Assembly: GCA_021613335.1 (NCBI GenBank)
Contig: JAJTWR010000461.1
Coordinates: 62,001 to 126,000, forward strand
DNA length: 64,000 nt
Origin: Whitmania pigra
Lineage: Eukaryota > Annelida > Clitellata > Hirudinida > Haemopidae
Direction: 5' to 3'
Shown: piece by piece, positions 10,475-23,913 of the stretch
How the letters are laid out: every line of letters begins with the position of its first letter
Position numbering within the stretch: position 1 is the stretch's first letter
Made by a program: the position numbers and the translations under genes
The notes under the pieces: generated by a model
What the model saw: the letters and a program-made list of their open reading frames with translations, nothing else
Database searches by the model: none
What the model was told of the DNA's origin: nothing

Positions 10475-13400
10475 TTAAGAGTTGTTGACAATTTTTGTAA
10501 GGCCCCTAGAGGTTATGAAGTGTGACATGGCAAAATGACAAAAGACATATTGGTCAGAAGTCTGGATGCTTCCTGGTCTCTGAGACCTTATCTTTTCTAC
10601 CAACAAGGGGATGTCAACAAACCCATCTCCTTGTATTAGCCGATCAATGCCCACATCCATGGCCACAAAAGTACCTAATATTAAGCAATTAAAACATACA
10701 CCAAATTAACGACCAAATCAAATTTATAATTGATTTAAGTCTGCAAAAATGTACAGTCGTAATTACACTTTGTTTAGATACTGCTAATTGCCAGATACTC
10801 TTTTGTTAACCAATTTTATAATCCTTCTTCTCCAGAATCCTAATGGCAGTGCAAGCTGGGTTGCACACACATTATGACTACTGCTGTTACTGCTGCATTA
10901 TTACTAGAACTGAACCCTGTCAACTAACTTGCCAACAAAGTAAATATGAAAAGTTACCGATCTTACCAGATCGACCGATGCCAGCACTGCAGTGGACAAC
11001 AAGAGGAGGAGAAGTGGGCACAGTTGGCATTCTGGCCTTAAATTGCTTGAAGAGTTCCTCCTGTTTTTGCTTGACCAAGAGGAGGTAGTTCAAAAAGGTT
11101 TCTGATGAATTAGGTGCACCATAATCAGGCCATCCAATGAATTGCATATGAGCTATTTCTCTCATATCCATTGACTGATAATAAAGCAAAAGAAATAAGT
11201 AAATAATAAATGACCCAGCATTTTAATTCAAAAGATTTTAACAATCAAATTTAATTTCCAACTCTGGTATTCTGGATTAGCAAAGAGGTGACAGTGAATG
11301 GACCATCAATATTATTTGTGTCTGAGCCATTGTTAATTACAGCTATGTCACCATAAATTTCAATGGTTTCTGGGTCTAGTGGCCAATATTGGTGACAAGT
11401 AATCCGACCTGATTCTTTTGTCCTATAAAAAATAATAAATTAGATAAATCTTAAACCCTATTCCTGTTGGGGCAGTTATTAAAACTAAACATTACAAAAA
11501 CTTTTAAATGTGAATAATTTATTACTTTGTCAGCATTACAATAACAAGCACATGATAATCCCAGATCATTCTCCAGAAGTCTGATACTGTTTGGGGAAGA
11601 GGTCCTAAAATAAAAATAATTCTGAATAATTCATTAATTATAAGAATTAATAATCCATTCAATTTTTCTGGTGTGTTTTGAAGAATCAACCTTGTGTGCA
11701 GATGTAGGCACAGCTGAGGTTATAACCATCAACAAAATTGGCATGAATATAATCTGTCAAAATTTCTTGGTCCTTCATAACCAACAGATGAACACGAGTG
11801 TCGTCAAGACAATGAACATCTGCATATCTGTTCTTCTTAATGTTCTCCTTGAGTCTGGAGAGAACAGAGTGATCCATAATTTTGATAAATTTAAAAATCT
11901 ATGGTATTTATAACATATCTGCCTTAATCCTAAACGTTTAAACTGTCCTTACAATGCCATGCCAAAAGAGTACAACATGAAAAAACATTATGAAATGAAA
12001 CATTAATCTTATGATAAACATAAAAGACCAATTTCCCAGATTAATCACTCCTTGTAATGTGGGCAATTAGTTGCTGTGTGTGCATGAAACACACCTCTGA
12101 CCCACATGGACTTTTGGAGAGCCTTCGTTTGTTAAGCCTGCTTTAGTTTAGTCCTACAAATGTTAAGTATTTCCCGTTGGACAGTTGCTTTTGAGGTAAT
12201 ACAGTGGAAGCCACTTATTTCAACCTTGGTTAACTCACCAGCCCTATTAAGTCAATGTTTTTGAAGTGGAGCCACCAAATCCATTCTTTGTTTTATCATT
12301 TTTTCATTCACAAAGTTACATCAGTTATCTCAATCCCAGTGATTAATTGCCAACTTTGAAGCAGAATCACCAAACTTCAACTTTGCAGTAGCATTTTCTC
12401 ATAGGTTATGTTGATTCATTTATGTCGCCGAAGGCAATTCACTCCTATTTCACTGATTTTGTCCGAGGGGTAACATGCTATAGCTATTCTGTTTATTTTT
12501 TTCGTTCTAAAAATGTCTGGAGGTATTAAGAGAAAACTGGACAATCAATCAATAGAGAAAAAGTATGAAATCATAACCGTGCTAGAACAAGGAACAAAAG
12601 CAGCAGATCTTTATCATCAGCATGGCATTCTAGCAAACAACATCTCAGGATGGAAAAAGAAGGCTGACGTGATAAAGCAAATGCATGAGAAGTATAGCTA
12701 TGATCCAGCAATAAAAAAACTTATAGTGGCTGAGCACAAAGATGTCGTCGATGTAGTGCTTAAATGGTTCACAAATTTGCAAGTAGCAAACCTTCGTCAA
12801 TAAGGGATTTTGTGAGCGATTTTTGTGTTTGCAACATAAGAAAAAATAATTATAATGACTTTTTATCAAGAATCGGAGGTGGTGTTTTTATTGAGAATTG
12901 TGAAATCTCGGCCGTTAGTCGGGTTTACTCATGCCTTCTGCTGTTAGCAAAGTGTAAGTACATATTATTCAATATCAGATATCAGTTGCTGCTGTGCAAA
13001 AAACTAAAAACATGTACTTTAAATACATGTACATTCTCATTTATTAATAAACATTATGTATATAAAAAAACTCAACCATGTAAATATACAGCCGCCATAA
13101 TGATCTTCAGTTATCTCGATACTTTTTTGCAAACTCTTATGCCGTCGACACAACCATTACCTGTACCTTAATCGCATGCTAATTGTATTTCATATTTTTT
13201 TATTTTATTAATAAAATATGAGTTCTTATTTATAATAAGTCATTTGATATTTTAAAATTGATTTAGATTTATTGCACTTACAATAATACACATATAATAT
13301 ATACCTGGCAGTGTTGTAAGTGCCATTTGGTGGAGAATTCTTGAGTTGTGTGTATTCCTTGACCAGACTTGCCTGCAGCATCCTCTCCATAAACACCAAA

Positions 13401-15355
13401 AAGTCTTGAGCACTAAACCTCTGGTGATGATCAGCCACCAAATGAATAGATCGCCTCTCTCTAGCCTTAGCCAATATTTCAAGCCCAGGCCATTGATGCG
13501 AAGGCATGCTTTGATAAGCAGAACTTGACGATTCAAAAGAGTTTTCCGAAAACCTGCGAAAATCCTCTTGTTTTGTGCTAGTTGAATTGCTATCGAAGAA
13601 GGAATTGATGTCCAGAGAGTTGAAATGTGATGGAATCTCCATTCTTTGAATGCATTCCTTCAACCATTTGTGATGATCATAGCGGAGGTGACCATCCAGC
13701 TGTACAGGAATTGAAAATATGGGAAGATGGAGCACTAGCTGATTAGCACTCAGCATGTGGACCTAGGTTTAAGGTTAAAAACACTTTAATCAGTATGGTT
13801 CAATCTATAAATTAATTCTTATAACTAGGGTAATTTCAAATTCATCGATTCCAACATTCATTATTAATTGGCATAATTATCATTATCAGGACCTCAATGG
13901 GTATCAAAATACTCAACTCTCTCTTGCAGTTTTTTCTTTAGTAAAATTTGCAGGCACTTGAAAGGATATTTAAACCATATGGGAGGGTTTACAATCAGCA
14001 CCTTTCTAAGCCTTGCAGGGTAACTATCCTAAGAGTTTTATCAAAAAGTTGACATTCAGTTTTAATGGATCAAAATCTTAAACCATGATAAGCAATTGAA
14101 ATTAAAATATTTTTATTAATTTTAAATATTTCTCCACAAATACAAACATTAATTAAAATTAAATGCATAACTTTTAAAAGGCTGAGAATCTTCTTGCTGA
14201 GTTCAAAATCAAAATGTTGGAAGTTGCAGTCTGTCATGTCATAGATAAAAATCAGGCCATATCTTTGTGTTTCTATACTAATGGATTATAAAATTTAAAA
14301 TATACATGTCATAATTCAAATGATTGTTGCTTTATTTGTCCAATCATTTCCAAACAGATGTATAATGCATAGAAAAGTAATAGTTTCCCAAAAACATTTC
14401 TATTATTTTAAGCAAACATATCACACTTAGTACTAAGAAAAATCAATAGATTTCATCTTCACTTGTCCAGGGCAGCATCTAATTGATAAAGAAGCGACCT
14501 GAGAAGGTCAAGTCTTGACGTGAGGCTCGGATTGTGAAGGCGCACTGTGAACAAAGCCAAAGCTGCTCCCTCGATGTCCCTGGCAGGCTGCATAATGACA
14601 ATAACCATGAAAATGGTGCTGAAGTTCAAAATGAATAAAAAACAGTGATTTTAGCAAAGCATTTCAAATAGGTAATTCCTCCATGGTCAAACAAACACAA
14701 AAACTACTTCAACCAACTAAAATGGTGAATTTGCCTGACAGAAGCTCAGCCTTGACTTTTTCTCGGAAGGGGTCAATGCTCAGTAGCCTCTCTTTGATTC
14801 GTATTTGCTACATTGCAATTAAAAAAAAGGAATGCATAAACTTAACTTTTATTTTAAATAATCACTTCATACATAATAATATCTCAAGTAAGCTTACTGA
14901 AGAAATTGTCACACACTCTAAATTACACTTAAAACAAAAGTTAAAATATTGTTGTTCTTCTATAAGAAAGAATTTTCTAACCTCATGAGAAATGTACAGA
15001 TCAATAGCCCTCTGAATATCAAACTTTCGAGCAAGCAGAAACTTCACAGCAGTACTATAGTTAAGAGCCTCAGAATTTGGAAGTACTGAGGAAACTTCAT
15101 ATTTGAATCTTTCCACCAACTACACAAAAACACAAGTTCCATATTACGTATAGTTATAATAAACTAAAAGACTTATAATTTATATATCAATGCATTTCAT
15201 CAATTAAATCTTTAGACATCATCTATGTAAAATGACTGAATTGACAAAAAGGTATATTCGGCTTCATAACTTTAATTCTTAGAAAAATGTTATAAAGTAA
15301 TTAATAGAATAGAAATACGTACTTCAAGCTCTTTATCACTCAAATACTCTGCCAT
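10475..15355 (-). CDS. PTPN9: Tyrosine-protein phosphatase non-receptor type 9 (MEG2): SEC14 domain + PTP domain
   Basis: Twelve exons on the reverse strand (15355-15323, 15119-14982, 14807-14718, 14587-14463, 14277-14172, 14028-13918, 13762-13305, 11854-11691, 11604-11526, 11422-11263, 11174-10967, 10674-10475) sum to 1872 nt, giving 623 residues in one frame. The N-terminal half is a CRAL-TRIO/SEC14 lipid-binding domain (VKFLLARKFD, GLIFIYDM, PPIWFKYP). The C-terminal half is a complete class I PTP domain: KNRY-type entry, the WPD loop (GWPDYG), the catalytic P-loop HCSAGIGRSG (Cys nucleophile and Arg) and the Q-loop Gln in SIQTSDQY. This pairing is specific to PTPN9, which dephosphorylates phosphotyrosine and binds phosphoinositides on secretory vesicles. 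The length is close to the vertebrate protein (about 590). The 1.45-kb intron between 13305 and 11854 holds a transposase relic on the opposite strand. Confidence 0.93.
12202..13175 (+). mobile_element. Pogo/Tigger-like DNA transposon relic in a PTPN9 intron
   Basis: A TA dinucleotide at 12200-12201 is followed by a cagtggaagccacttatttc terminus and related subterminal blocks (about 12202-12270 and 12305-12395). An ORF at 12513-12803 encodes 96 residues with a CENP-B-N/pogo-type helix-turn-helix (KRKLDNQSIEKKYEIITVLE, then an ISGWKKK recognition helix). The DDE catalytic domain is absent and no matching right terminus is recognisable, so the right boundary given is a guess. The element is antisense to PTPN9. 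Confidence 0.65.
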
Positions 15356-17413
15356 TCTTATATTTTACAGAATAACGAAATAACCATGCCCATCAAAACA
15401 ATGTATTGATTATTAGAATAGTACTAAAAAGCAATAACAACACACTTAGACCAAAGGCTGAACCTAGATCATCCAATCCTCACAAGGAGGAAACTTTCTA
15501 TTTTATTTTCTGAATAATTAAGGTAATAAGTTACTGAAATTTAGTAGTCTGCTTTTTTTGGCAATGGCGAATTTTTTAGAGATTGTCCCTTCAAATTCAA
15601 GAAAAATAGCAAAATACATTAAAATAAAAAATTTTTTTTTGCTATAGTTAAAGTAAAAGTACAACTATATATATTTGTCTTTTTTTTAAACGGTCTATTT
15701 ACCATGTGAAAGGTTTTAAAAGTTCTAAAAGAACAAATACAAACGAAACTTTAACCAGTGCTTATTAGGGACGTCGTTTCAGCTTTTTCTGTGACGATAC
15801 GATATTTGTAGTACAATTTCCATGAGCGAAATGGACAAACTCTTGCTCAACTTGAGATGACTTTTGCGTCTAAAGTCTGCCCCCTCAAGTGACGTCTCTG
15901 GTGCTTACACCTGAACAACTATATAAACGATTAAATCTATGCAAAATATCGTTAACAAAGAATTTTTATTTGCTTTATTTTTATTAGATCATCCTCAAAA
16001 GTGATTATGATTCATGAATTTCGTATTCTTCCTCCTGTTCAAGTCTTCATCTCTTGACTTATCTTGACCTAAGAAGATTTTTCGAAGAAAGGCCACCAAT
16101 AGTATGACATATCATAATATCGTCTTCGTACACTCGATGAACCAGACATTAACCTTCGGCCAGCAGGAGTATATTCGGGTAGTAAATGTGGGAAGTGAAT
16201 CGTAAGATAGGAAAGGCAAAGATCTATCCCTTCAATTGAGAAAAGGTTGCTCGTCAAGTGGCCTTCGTATCGAAAGGCGAAGTCGTAACAAACTACAGTG
16301 ACATAACCAAAGGACACTTTTTTTCGCGGAAGAGGGCATTCAGCGCCTTAAAATTGTTCAAGATAGGGAGGCAAATAAATGTTTTTGATGTTGCTCTTTT
16401 CGCCGGGGGCTCTTCTTACTCAGGAAATAATTGTTAATATAGGGCTCACAAAAGCTGATGATTATAATAAAACTCTATGTATCTGGTTTCAAGTTCATAA
16501 TATTCTTATGTAATAAGTACTGATGATTGACGTTATTATAAATGGGTTCTGGAATCCTTAATGCCGAAGAAAGAGGACAAATAAAGGCCATTAAACCCTT
16601 ACATTTTTTAATGAAGAAATGTATAGGAATATTAATCGCTCTACAAAAAACTTCTGATCATGCTCAAAATGAAATCTTAATTTAAATACGTCTTTAGTTG
16701 ATCACAATCAATTACTGATAAGAAATAACTTGCTGATACATTTTTGATTTAGTGAAGTATTTAACATTATGAAATTTAGTAAGGATTTATGAATTTATAA
16801 TAGTGATATTTTAGCCATAGCGATTTGGAATCCATGATATCCCTGAAAGCGTCAGGAGATCGATAGTAAACAATTCAAGTCTGTTCAATTGCTTTTGAAA
16901 ATCATTTCCCTATTAGCATTTTCATTCTCCAATCTCATTTTTAGATCTTTAACATTCAACCAGATGGAGTTTCTTAGCATTCTATTTCACCAATTCTCAT
17001 AAGTGTTTTTGGTCTAACGGATACATAAAATTAATGAAAAGACAGACAACTTTTATGCTTGATCGCAGTGATCGATTTGAATTTCAAGAATCTAAACTTC
17101 TAAAAGGTGAATAACCACAACACAATACTACTACGACATATCTGCAACAACAATTACTTAGACGATTTGGAAAATAGTGCAAGATTTCCATGTACATGTG
17201 ACCGATCTAATAGAATCTGATTACTATTTCAAGCAGTGGACCTTCAGCGATTTATTGAAATCTATTGGTTAGACGTTCGTGGTGGAAGTGCTTCATAATT
17301 TAAAAATCTCCCAAAAAAGAGAATGAGCTTTGAGTTTCACGTATTACCAAAGTTTGTATAAAATTTGGACTTTATGTGACATTCTTGTGACACAAATATA
17401 GTTATAGTTGTAT
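15356..17413. other. Intergenic region between PTPN9 and the GPCR gene
   Basis: It contains the PTPN9 promoter side, one copy of the GGACGTC-ended repeat (15767-15902) and otherwise AT-rich unique sequence. An 82-codon reverse ORF at 16069-16317 has no recognisable features and is probably chance or an unassigned exon. Confidence 0.5.
15767..15902 (-). repeat. GGACGTC-ended dispersed repeat, copy 2
   Basis: It starts agggacgtcgtttcagcttt and ends agtgacgtctctgg, so the two ends are inverted relative to each other. The core contains cttgagatgacttttgcgtc, related to the other copies in reverse orientation. Confidence 0.65.
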
Positions 17414-18844
17414 TTATCCGTTTAATTCTATGTAAACAGTTTTCTCATCGGCAGATTCGCCTATGGCGGTCTGCGTGTTTAGAAGTGCCACCTGAGCCAG
17501 GAGATTTTCTCTGTCATTCGATCCTTTATTGTCTTCATCTCCGGTTCTTTCAATTTCATTCATCACACGTTCCATTTTTTGACGCCTAAGCGATAGCGAC
17601 TGGTCACGACATCTGCCGCTGCAGCAGCGGCAGCAACGGTCATCCTTGGCGTCGGATCTCATGACGGCAATGACGTTATGCATGGTGACTGTAGCATTGT
17701 CAATCCTTTCTTGGTGTGTATTTGAATATGTCTTGAAGAAGAATCCTTTGAAGATCTGTCTGAAAGTTCTGCTCATACCGCAATAGATAAAAAAGTTGAG
17801 AGGATAGCTTAGGAGGATGCAAAGATTAATGAAAGCTTGAGACAGTTCGCGTGTTTCTTGGGAGAGGATAGCCAGGTAGAACGAATTGTCTAGGATCATA
17901 ACGATAAGCAGAAGGGCCAAGGGAAACTCCACCACTAGGAAAACTCCTACCACAGCCACCAGCATTAACGTCGTCAAGTTGTTCTCGGCTAGGCGCCTGC
18001 ATTCAGTCCTGCGATTTTGCTTGAGAAGTTGTCTCCTGCGCTTCTGTGCGGTCCTCATGGCATGGATGAGAAGGGCGTTGAAAATGGTCAGGGTCAGACA
18101 GGGGATCATATGGATTAAAACGACTCGGCTCCACCAATAGATATTGAAATATGAGTTTAAATCTCTGATAAAAGGATAGTTGAAACCCTTGAAACAGGCG
18201 GTTACATTTTTAATGTTGTCCAATCTACTGGGCATCACGGTTCGTTGAAATGCTACTTCGACATAGCGACAAATCTGAGATAGCAGAGCAGCGAAGTAAA
18301 CTCCGGAAACGGCTTTAACAGCATTGGCCACGGTGCACCAATGTTTGGCAAGAGTCGGCCTGCAAATGTAGAAGTAGCGCTGAACCGCTAGAGCCACGGT
18401 TAACCATATGGACGCTGTGTGGAATACGGTCGGTGTAAAATCCGTGAAGTAGACATAAGGACGGCACCATAAGTACGGTATCCACTCCTTGTAATACCCA
18501 AGCGTATAAAAATAAATGTAGCTCGGTAACGGGATGAGTCCAGTAAGCATGTCGGAGAAGGCTATGCCAACCAACAGGGTGTTTGTCGAACTGCGCATAG
18601 ATTTCTTGAGCAGGATGAGACAAATAACCGAATTAGTCAATACTGTGAACAGAATTACAGGGGGATAGATGAAGCCGCATATCGGTACGATGTACTCGTT
18701 GCTAGGAACCAATTCCGGCGGTCGATGAGAATACTGCTCTTCGTCATAGTCCTCCTCTGTGAATTCTGAATCAGTCGTGGTAGGAAGCCAAAACCGCTGT
18801 TGCAGGCCATTGCCAAACGAAACATCAACTCCAAAATTTGTCAT
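17414..18844 (-). CDS. Sex peptide / myoinhibitory peptide receptor-like class A GPCR
   Basis: A single uninterrupted exon of 476 residues encodes seven membrane segments (roughly 51-79, 85-113, 131-155, 171-191, 220-253, 286-318 and 338-356). Cys127 and Cys217 can form the usual TM3-ECL2 disulfide. The TM3 end reads QRY (155-157) in place of DRY, preceded by FHTASIWLTVALAV, which I associate with arthropod and spiralian SPR/FMRFamide-type peptide receptors. TM7 has YPLNFFIY in place of NPxxY. The third cytoplasmic loop is very basic. The tail has a CCRCC cluster (404-408) that could be palmitoylated. The ligand is not deducible from sequence; MIP-type peptides are a family-based guess. The lack of introns is unusual beside the intron-rich neighbours but common for GPCRs. 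Confidence 0.85.
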   Translation of the reverse strand: MTNFGVDVSFGNGLQQRFWLPTTTDSEFTEEDYDEEQYSHRPPELVPSNEYIVPICGFIYPPVILFTVLTNSVICLILLKKSMRSSTNTLLVGIAFSDMLTGLIPLPSYIYFYTLGYYKEWIPYLWCRPYVYFTDFTPTVFHTASIWLTVALAVQRYFYICRPTLAKHWCTVANAVKAVSGVYFAALLSQICRYVEVAFQRTVMPSRLDNIKNVTACFKGFNYPFIRDLNSYFNIYWWSRVVLIHMIPCLTLTIFNALLIHAMRTAQKRRRQLLKQNRRTECRRLAENNLTTLMLVAVVGVFLVVEFPLALLLIVMILDNSFYLAILSQETRELSQAFINLCILLSYPLNFFIYCGMSRTFRQIFKGFFFKTYSNTHQERIDNATVTMHNVIAVMRSDAKDDRCCRCCSGRCRDQSLSLRRQKMERVMNEIERTGDEDNKGSNDRENLLAQVALLNTQTAIGESADEKTVYIELNG

Positions 18845-21800
18845 TGTTTCGGGGAAACGATGAATAAAAACCCAGATTAAGACATGACGATGTTATCATG
18901 GAAATGGCGGTGGAAGAATAATTCTATTCCCATTAAGAATTTTTGCGACTGAGAGACTTGATCCGAATTAATACCTGAGAAGAAATATGCCTTTAATGAT
19001 TATGACGACGAAGATGGTGATGTCATAGGGATGAAGATGACTATAGTGGAATTATGGATTGAATGGAATTAATGCTAACCTCGGGGACATCTAAACGGGC
19101 GTAACTATAGCCAAACATGAGAGAAACGTGCCATCCCTGAAATTATTAAGAATCACGATTTTTATGATGACTAGACCTATTTGTAAGCCCATCCATCTTA
19201 AGCCACCCAGATTGTTAGTTACTAGTAATTACAATTAGACCATATAAAGCATTTGATTGGGGTTTGAGCCACTATTGCATTCCTAAGAGGCGATAGCTAA
19301 TCTTGCAATTTTAACATTCAAATTCAATATATTGCAGATTTTTGAATCAATAACTTTACCAATTTACTTTATACAATTAAATCAAAATATGATTGCATCA
19401 TGACGATAAGCTCAATATTCCAGCAACAATCGAGCAAATTCTGTAACGTAAAAGATTGAAATATAACAATTTTATATTATTCACATTTCCCACAAATTGC
19501 TAAAGTGGCACTTTGTAATAGTGTTTTGACACGTTTGTCATGCTCCAAAAATATCTAGCTTTGAGTTGTCATATTTACATTTCTTAATTCATTATCGTTA
19601 ACTGTTTCGTAGCTGGCACCTGGTTGCTGCCCACTTGCATGCTTTCTAGTTGTTGTGTGGAGATTTATTTCTTTATGACTTTATGGTTAGGCTGCAGGCA
19701 TTGATAAATCGTTATACAAGTTACAAGACATTTTGTCGAGTTGTGTGCTTTAATAAATGCTTAAGTTTATCGTTGTAATGGCTTATAGTCAGTCAACGAT
19801 GCAACAATATGTTTTCAATCTTTATAAATCAGTAAATGTGTGAAAATATAATTTCGTAGGATAAGGATTCTAATATAAAAAATTTAATTATCGTCAGAAG
19901 ACCAAAGATACTTAATTTTCATTTCCCGAACGGATGACTTGAGTAACGGGGGCAAGTATCGAAGGGGAAGAAATTAACGAAACCAATAAAGCCTAGGATA
20001 TCGTCATCTGCCACGCAAAAGATGTGAAATCATTTAAACATCCTTTGACACTTTTTGTACAGTAAGTAACAATAATTAGGTTCTATTCTGCAGACTCTAT
20101 AAAAATCCACGCTGTCATGCCATACACAAATGAAGACAATTATCTACATTTTGCTACATTTCGAAAGAAATGATAGAAAACACGCAATAATAATTTCATT
20201 TCTTTGGTCGTTGCGTGGCAACCTGCCGATAGAATGACAGCTGTCACTTTGGAATGCCAATCGGTTGGATATGCATTTGAATGAAAGGACGTAATTTCTC
20301 TGCGTTCATATATTGTATTGCAGATAATTAGGTTATTTTTAAAAAGCTGTGTTAACTTTACTTTTATTTCTTGCAATATGTTTTCTAAATTTTTGCTACA
20401 AATGCAGCAGATATGATTATATCTAAATACATAGCACGTTTGAAGGTGGAAATTTTGTATATCTGAAGTGGCGTAATTGATTAAAAAAAATACAAATTAC
20501 GTGCATTTTGAATCAATCTTCCAATAAGCTTGGATAAAACAAAGGGACACGAATGCCAAACAAAGAGGAAAAGGAATGTTTACTCAGCCAACAGTGGCGT
20601 AGACTTTCCTCCAAACTACTACCACAGATCTCCCTATTCCTCCCTACAGGAAAGCGTGGAATGTTTACGCTTAATTTTGTTTTAAATTATATAATTTTCT
20701 ACCACGCTTCACATAAAATTTGTTTAAAACCATTTTTATTGTTTGTGCTTTTTAACTTTTCAACACGTTTTAGTTTTTGTCTAAAAGTCATTCTGCTTTT
20801 TGGCTCGTTTGATCTGACACGCTGCTGTTTTAGAATATCAAAAGTTAATTCTCGTGATATACTTACGCATGCATCATAAACCGTGAAGGCTATTGAATGA
20901 GTTATGTCACCTAATTAAGAGCTATTAAATCTTGTATCAAGAGTTTATTAAAAAACAAAAATAATAGGTGATGCCAACAAATCTATGAAGTCCCCACTCA
21001 CCTAGTTAGATCACCTTCGAACTAAGCCATAATCCGCCATCGAAAACCTGATGAATGTTCAGCCACAATCACGAGGAGTGCCAAAGGATGACCAATTAAT
21101 CCCCAAATCCGGCTAACATTTCGTCTGTTTTGAGGTTGATTAATGAGGCATTCGTTAGAGATAATGCACGGAATGTTTTTTTTTGTTTTTTTTTAGCAAA
21201 TGAAATGATAAAAATGTTCAAAATTTTAAAAATAATCTGCTAACCTTGTAAGAATATAGTATTATTTCATGAAAGCTTATTCAAAAAATCATAAGACAGA
21301 GAGGAAACTGTCATCTGTGCTATATTAAGCTATAGGGAAATAGAATATAAAATAAAACCTTTGTAATGAGTGCGAAAATTTAACATGAAAGTGGCCTCAC
21401 GTGGTCATTTATCATCATGGTTTCGTGATTATTCGCTTGATCATGTTGAGCTTTGGCAATTTCTCACGGCTGGTAAGCAGATGGTTTCTGGTTCGGTAAT
21501 GGAACTTCATTCGAGAAAAACTCTGAATAAATGTTATGGTGCTATTTTAAATTACACGAAACATCATTTCATGTTCACTATTCGTTCTTTATTAGATAAA
21601 ACGATATTTTAATTTTAAATCCTTTATAAAAGTGTCAAAATATGCTTCATATTTTAAACTATTTTTTTTCGATTGTTGAACTTTTACCAAATTGAAATTT
21701 TGAAAATAAATTCACATTTAAAATGTTTGTTTTTTTTTCAATAAAAAGGCGTTACAGGTTGTGTTAATAAGATTTGGGGCAGAAACAAGCAAATTGATTT

Positions 21801-22521
21801 AAGATGGAAATAAAAAAAAAGAAATTATGGTTATGTATTTAGATAGGTCACTGCGGGGTGTTAACAAAATAACGGAGTGTTATTCTTCAACGGGCTACAA
21901 AAGTCATCAATTAATTGTTTTTAATATTTTTTCCAAGTCCAGATTGAATTTGATTTTCTAGAAATAAACATAGAACTAGTAGGGGTGGGTGTTCTTAAAA
22001 TTTTGGGGCGATTAAATCCATGATTTATAAATTCCTTAACGCTTCCAAAAAAAGATCAACATAATACATTTGACCTTTTTGATCAAATTAAGCATGGACT
22101 TGAGTTACGATTGATTCCAAAGTTTTTTCCAAAACCGGTCTAACAATCCATCAAATCACAAGCGGAAAATATTCTTGTCAACTTTATTTACTTATATTTT
22201 GATTTAGAATAACATTCATTTACTCAATTGATGGCAATTATTTTTTAAAATTCAGATCAAGAAAATTTAGGACATTAAATAAAAAGATTTCAACACTTTA
22301 CGAATGATTTTAAACGAATTTATTCCAAACAATATTTTGGTCCAATAATTAGGAATGAACATGCATTAGCTGGGAAAATGTTTTGACCATAACTAACCGT
22401 TTATATGTCTTCCGAAATAATTTGTTCGAGAGTTTGAAAGCAGAATTCTTGGTGGCTGAAAAATCTGTGAAGGATCATTTAAATTACTTAAACTATCTTG
22501 AAATCTAATATTGAAAAGTGA

Positions 22522-22543
22522 TAACCCTAACCCTAACCCTAAC
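22522..22543. repeat. Interstitial telomere-like (CCCTAA)n run
   Basis: The run taaccctaaccctaacccta is just over three perfect units. A shorter (TTAGGG) run lies at about 32461-32475. It is compatible with a TTAGGG-type telomere in this organism, but short runs also arise by chance. Confidence 0.7.
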
Positions 22544-23093
22544 AGCTCACTCAAACAATTCGAATTAATTTGCTAACGATTTAAATAAAATATTCTTATA
22601 ATATGAATATCTCAGTTTAAATGCAAGTTGCTTTATATTTCTTTTTTGTTACATTATTTCATTTGGGTTTATACAATTATTCTAGTTATTCGATGCTAAA
22701 AAATAAACAAAATAAAAATAAATTTGAATTCAGAAAGTCGAGTGTTTAATTATTTAATTAATTGAGCATGCAAGACTCAAGACATCGAGCCATCGTTTCA
22801 AACGCTCGAAGACTTCTCTTCTTTTTAAGAAGGCAATGCCGTGCAATGTCAGGCCCATAGCTCGACTGGATTCTCTCTACTACTGGCTACTATTAAACAA
22901 TTTTAAAGCTGGGCAGAGCTTATAATAAGCATCAGAATTGTATTACGGGCGTTAATTAAAATTAACTGCAATTAATTACTGATGTTTGACAAATGATTAC
23001 TTTAGAATTGACATGTTTTCATTACAGAATATTAATTATTGAAATTTTTATTTCAACGCACTTTGAGAAAAACAATCTTAAAGGGTGATTTTT

Positions 23094-23219
23094 GATGTCA
23101 TTTGGAGAGGGCGGGAGGTCGTTGCTCCTGACTTTAGACTTTTAAACGCAAAAAAATAGGTCCTCTCATGTTGTGCGAGAGTTTTACCCCCTTGGAAAAA
23201 GCTGAGATGACGTCCCTGC
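23094..23219 (+). repeat. GGACGTC-ended dispersed repeat, copy 3
   Basis: It contains ctcatgttgtgcgagagttt followed by a C-run, ttggaaaaagctgagatgac and the terminus gacgtccctg. It is one of the most complete copies. Confidence 0.75.
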
Positions 23220-23796
23220 TGTTGCATTAGTTGGGCTTTCAATTCATCACAACCATCGCTGTGAAAATCTTCAGTTATTTTTGATGTCACTATCATAACC
23301 GTCAACATCGACCATTTATCCAGCTTTTTAAAGATGAGCTTTGAAAATTTGGGACAAAGAATAAAATTGAGAAATTTAAGATTATTTTTCTTGCGAATAT
23401 AGATATTGCAACTTATTCTCCGTTAAAGACTTAAAATTGTGTCCAATTGTCTGCCAAAATATCCGCAAATGTGCAGCTCCAAAGACAAAATCAGCAATTC
23501 CACTTAATGATGGTGTTTTAATTTCCACTCGTTGTTTTGTCTCGGAAGTTCAGAAGACTTTTTTAATGACTTTTTCTTTCAATTGTTTTAATTTAAAAGT
23601 AACAAAAATATAGGCAATAATAGCAGTAAAATGCTTTTTCGTCATCAATGATGTAACGTGATGCAATGCAATGTAATGTGATATTAGTAAAATTACATGT
23701 AGCAATGTTGAATATTGGCTATTAAGTTATGTTATTTACTGTTGTTATTAACATTTGCAGCTCTAAAAATTTGATTTGAATTTTAAATAGCATCAT

Positions 23797-23913
23797 GGAC
23801 GTCATTTAGGAGGCTGATTTTAAACTAAAAAAAACTGTAGAAGCAAATAAGGTCATCTCCTCAAGTTGTGTGAGGGTGTCCCCCTCCAGAACATACTGCA
23901 ATAACGTCCCTGG
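23797..23913 (+). repeat. GGACGTC-ended dispersed repeat, copy 4
   Basis: It begins ggacgtcatttagg and ends aataacgtccctgg, so both inverted ends are present. The core matches copy 3 (ggtcatctcctcaagttgtg, then a C-rich block). Confidence 0.75.

Noticed and set aside
16069..16317. 82-codon reverse ORF with basic pairs near its end, considered as a neuropeptide precursor
   Set aside because: It has no signal peptide, no repeated peptide and no amidation Gly before the basic sites.
22522..22543. CCCTAA run considered as a chromosome end or fusion point
   Set aside because: Just over three units with ordinary sequence on both sides; too short for either claim.
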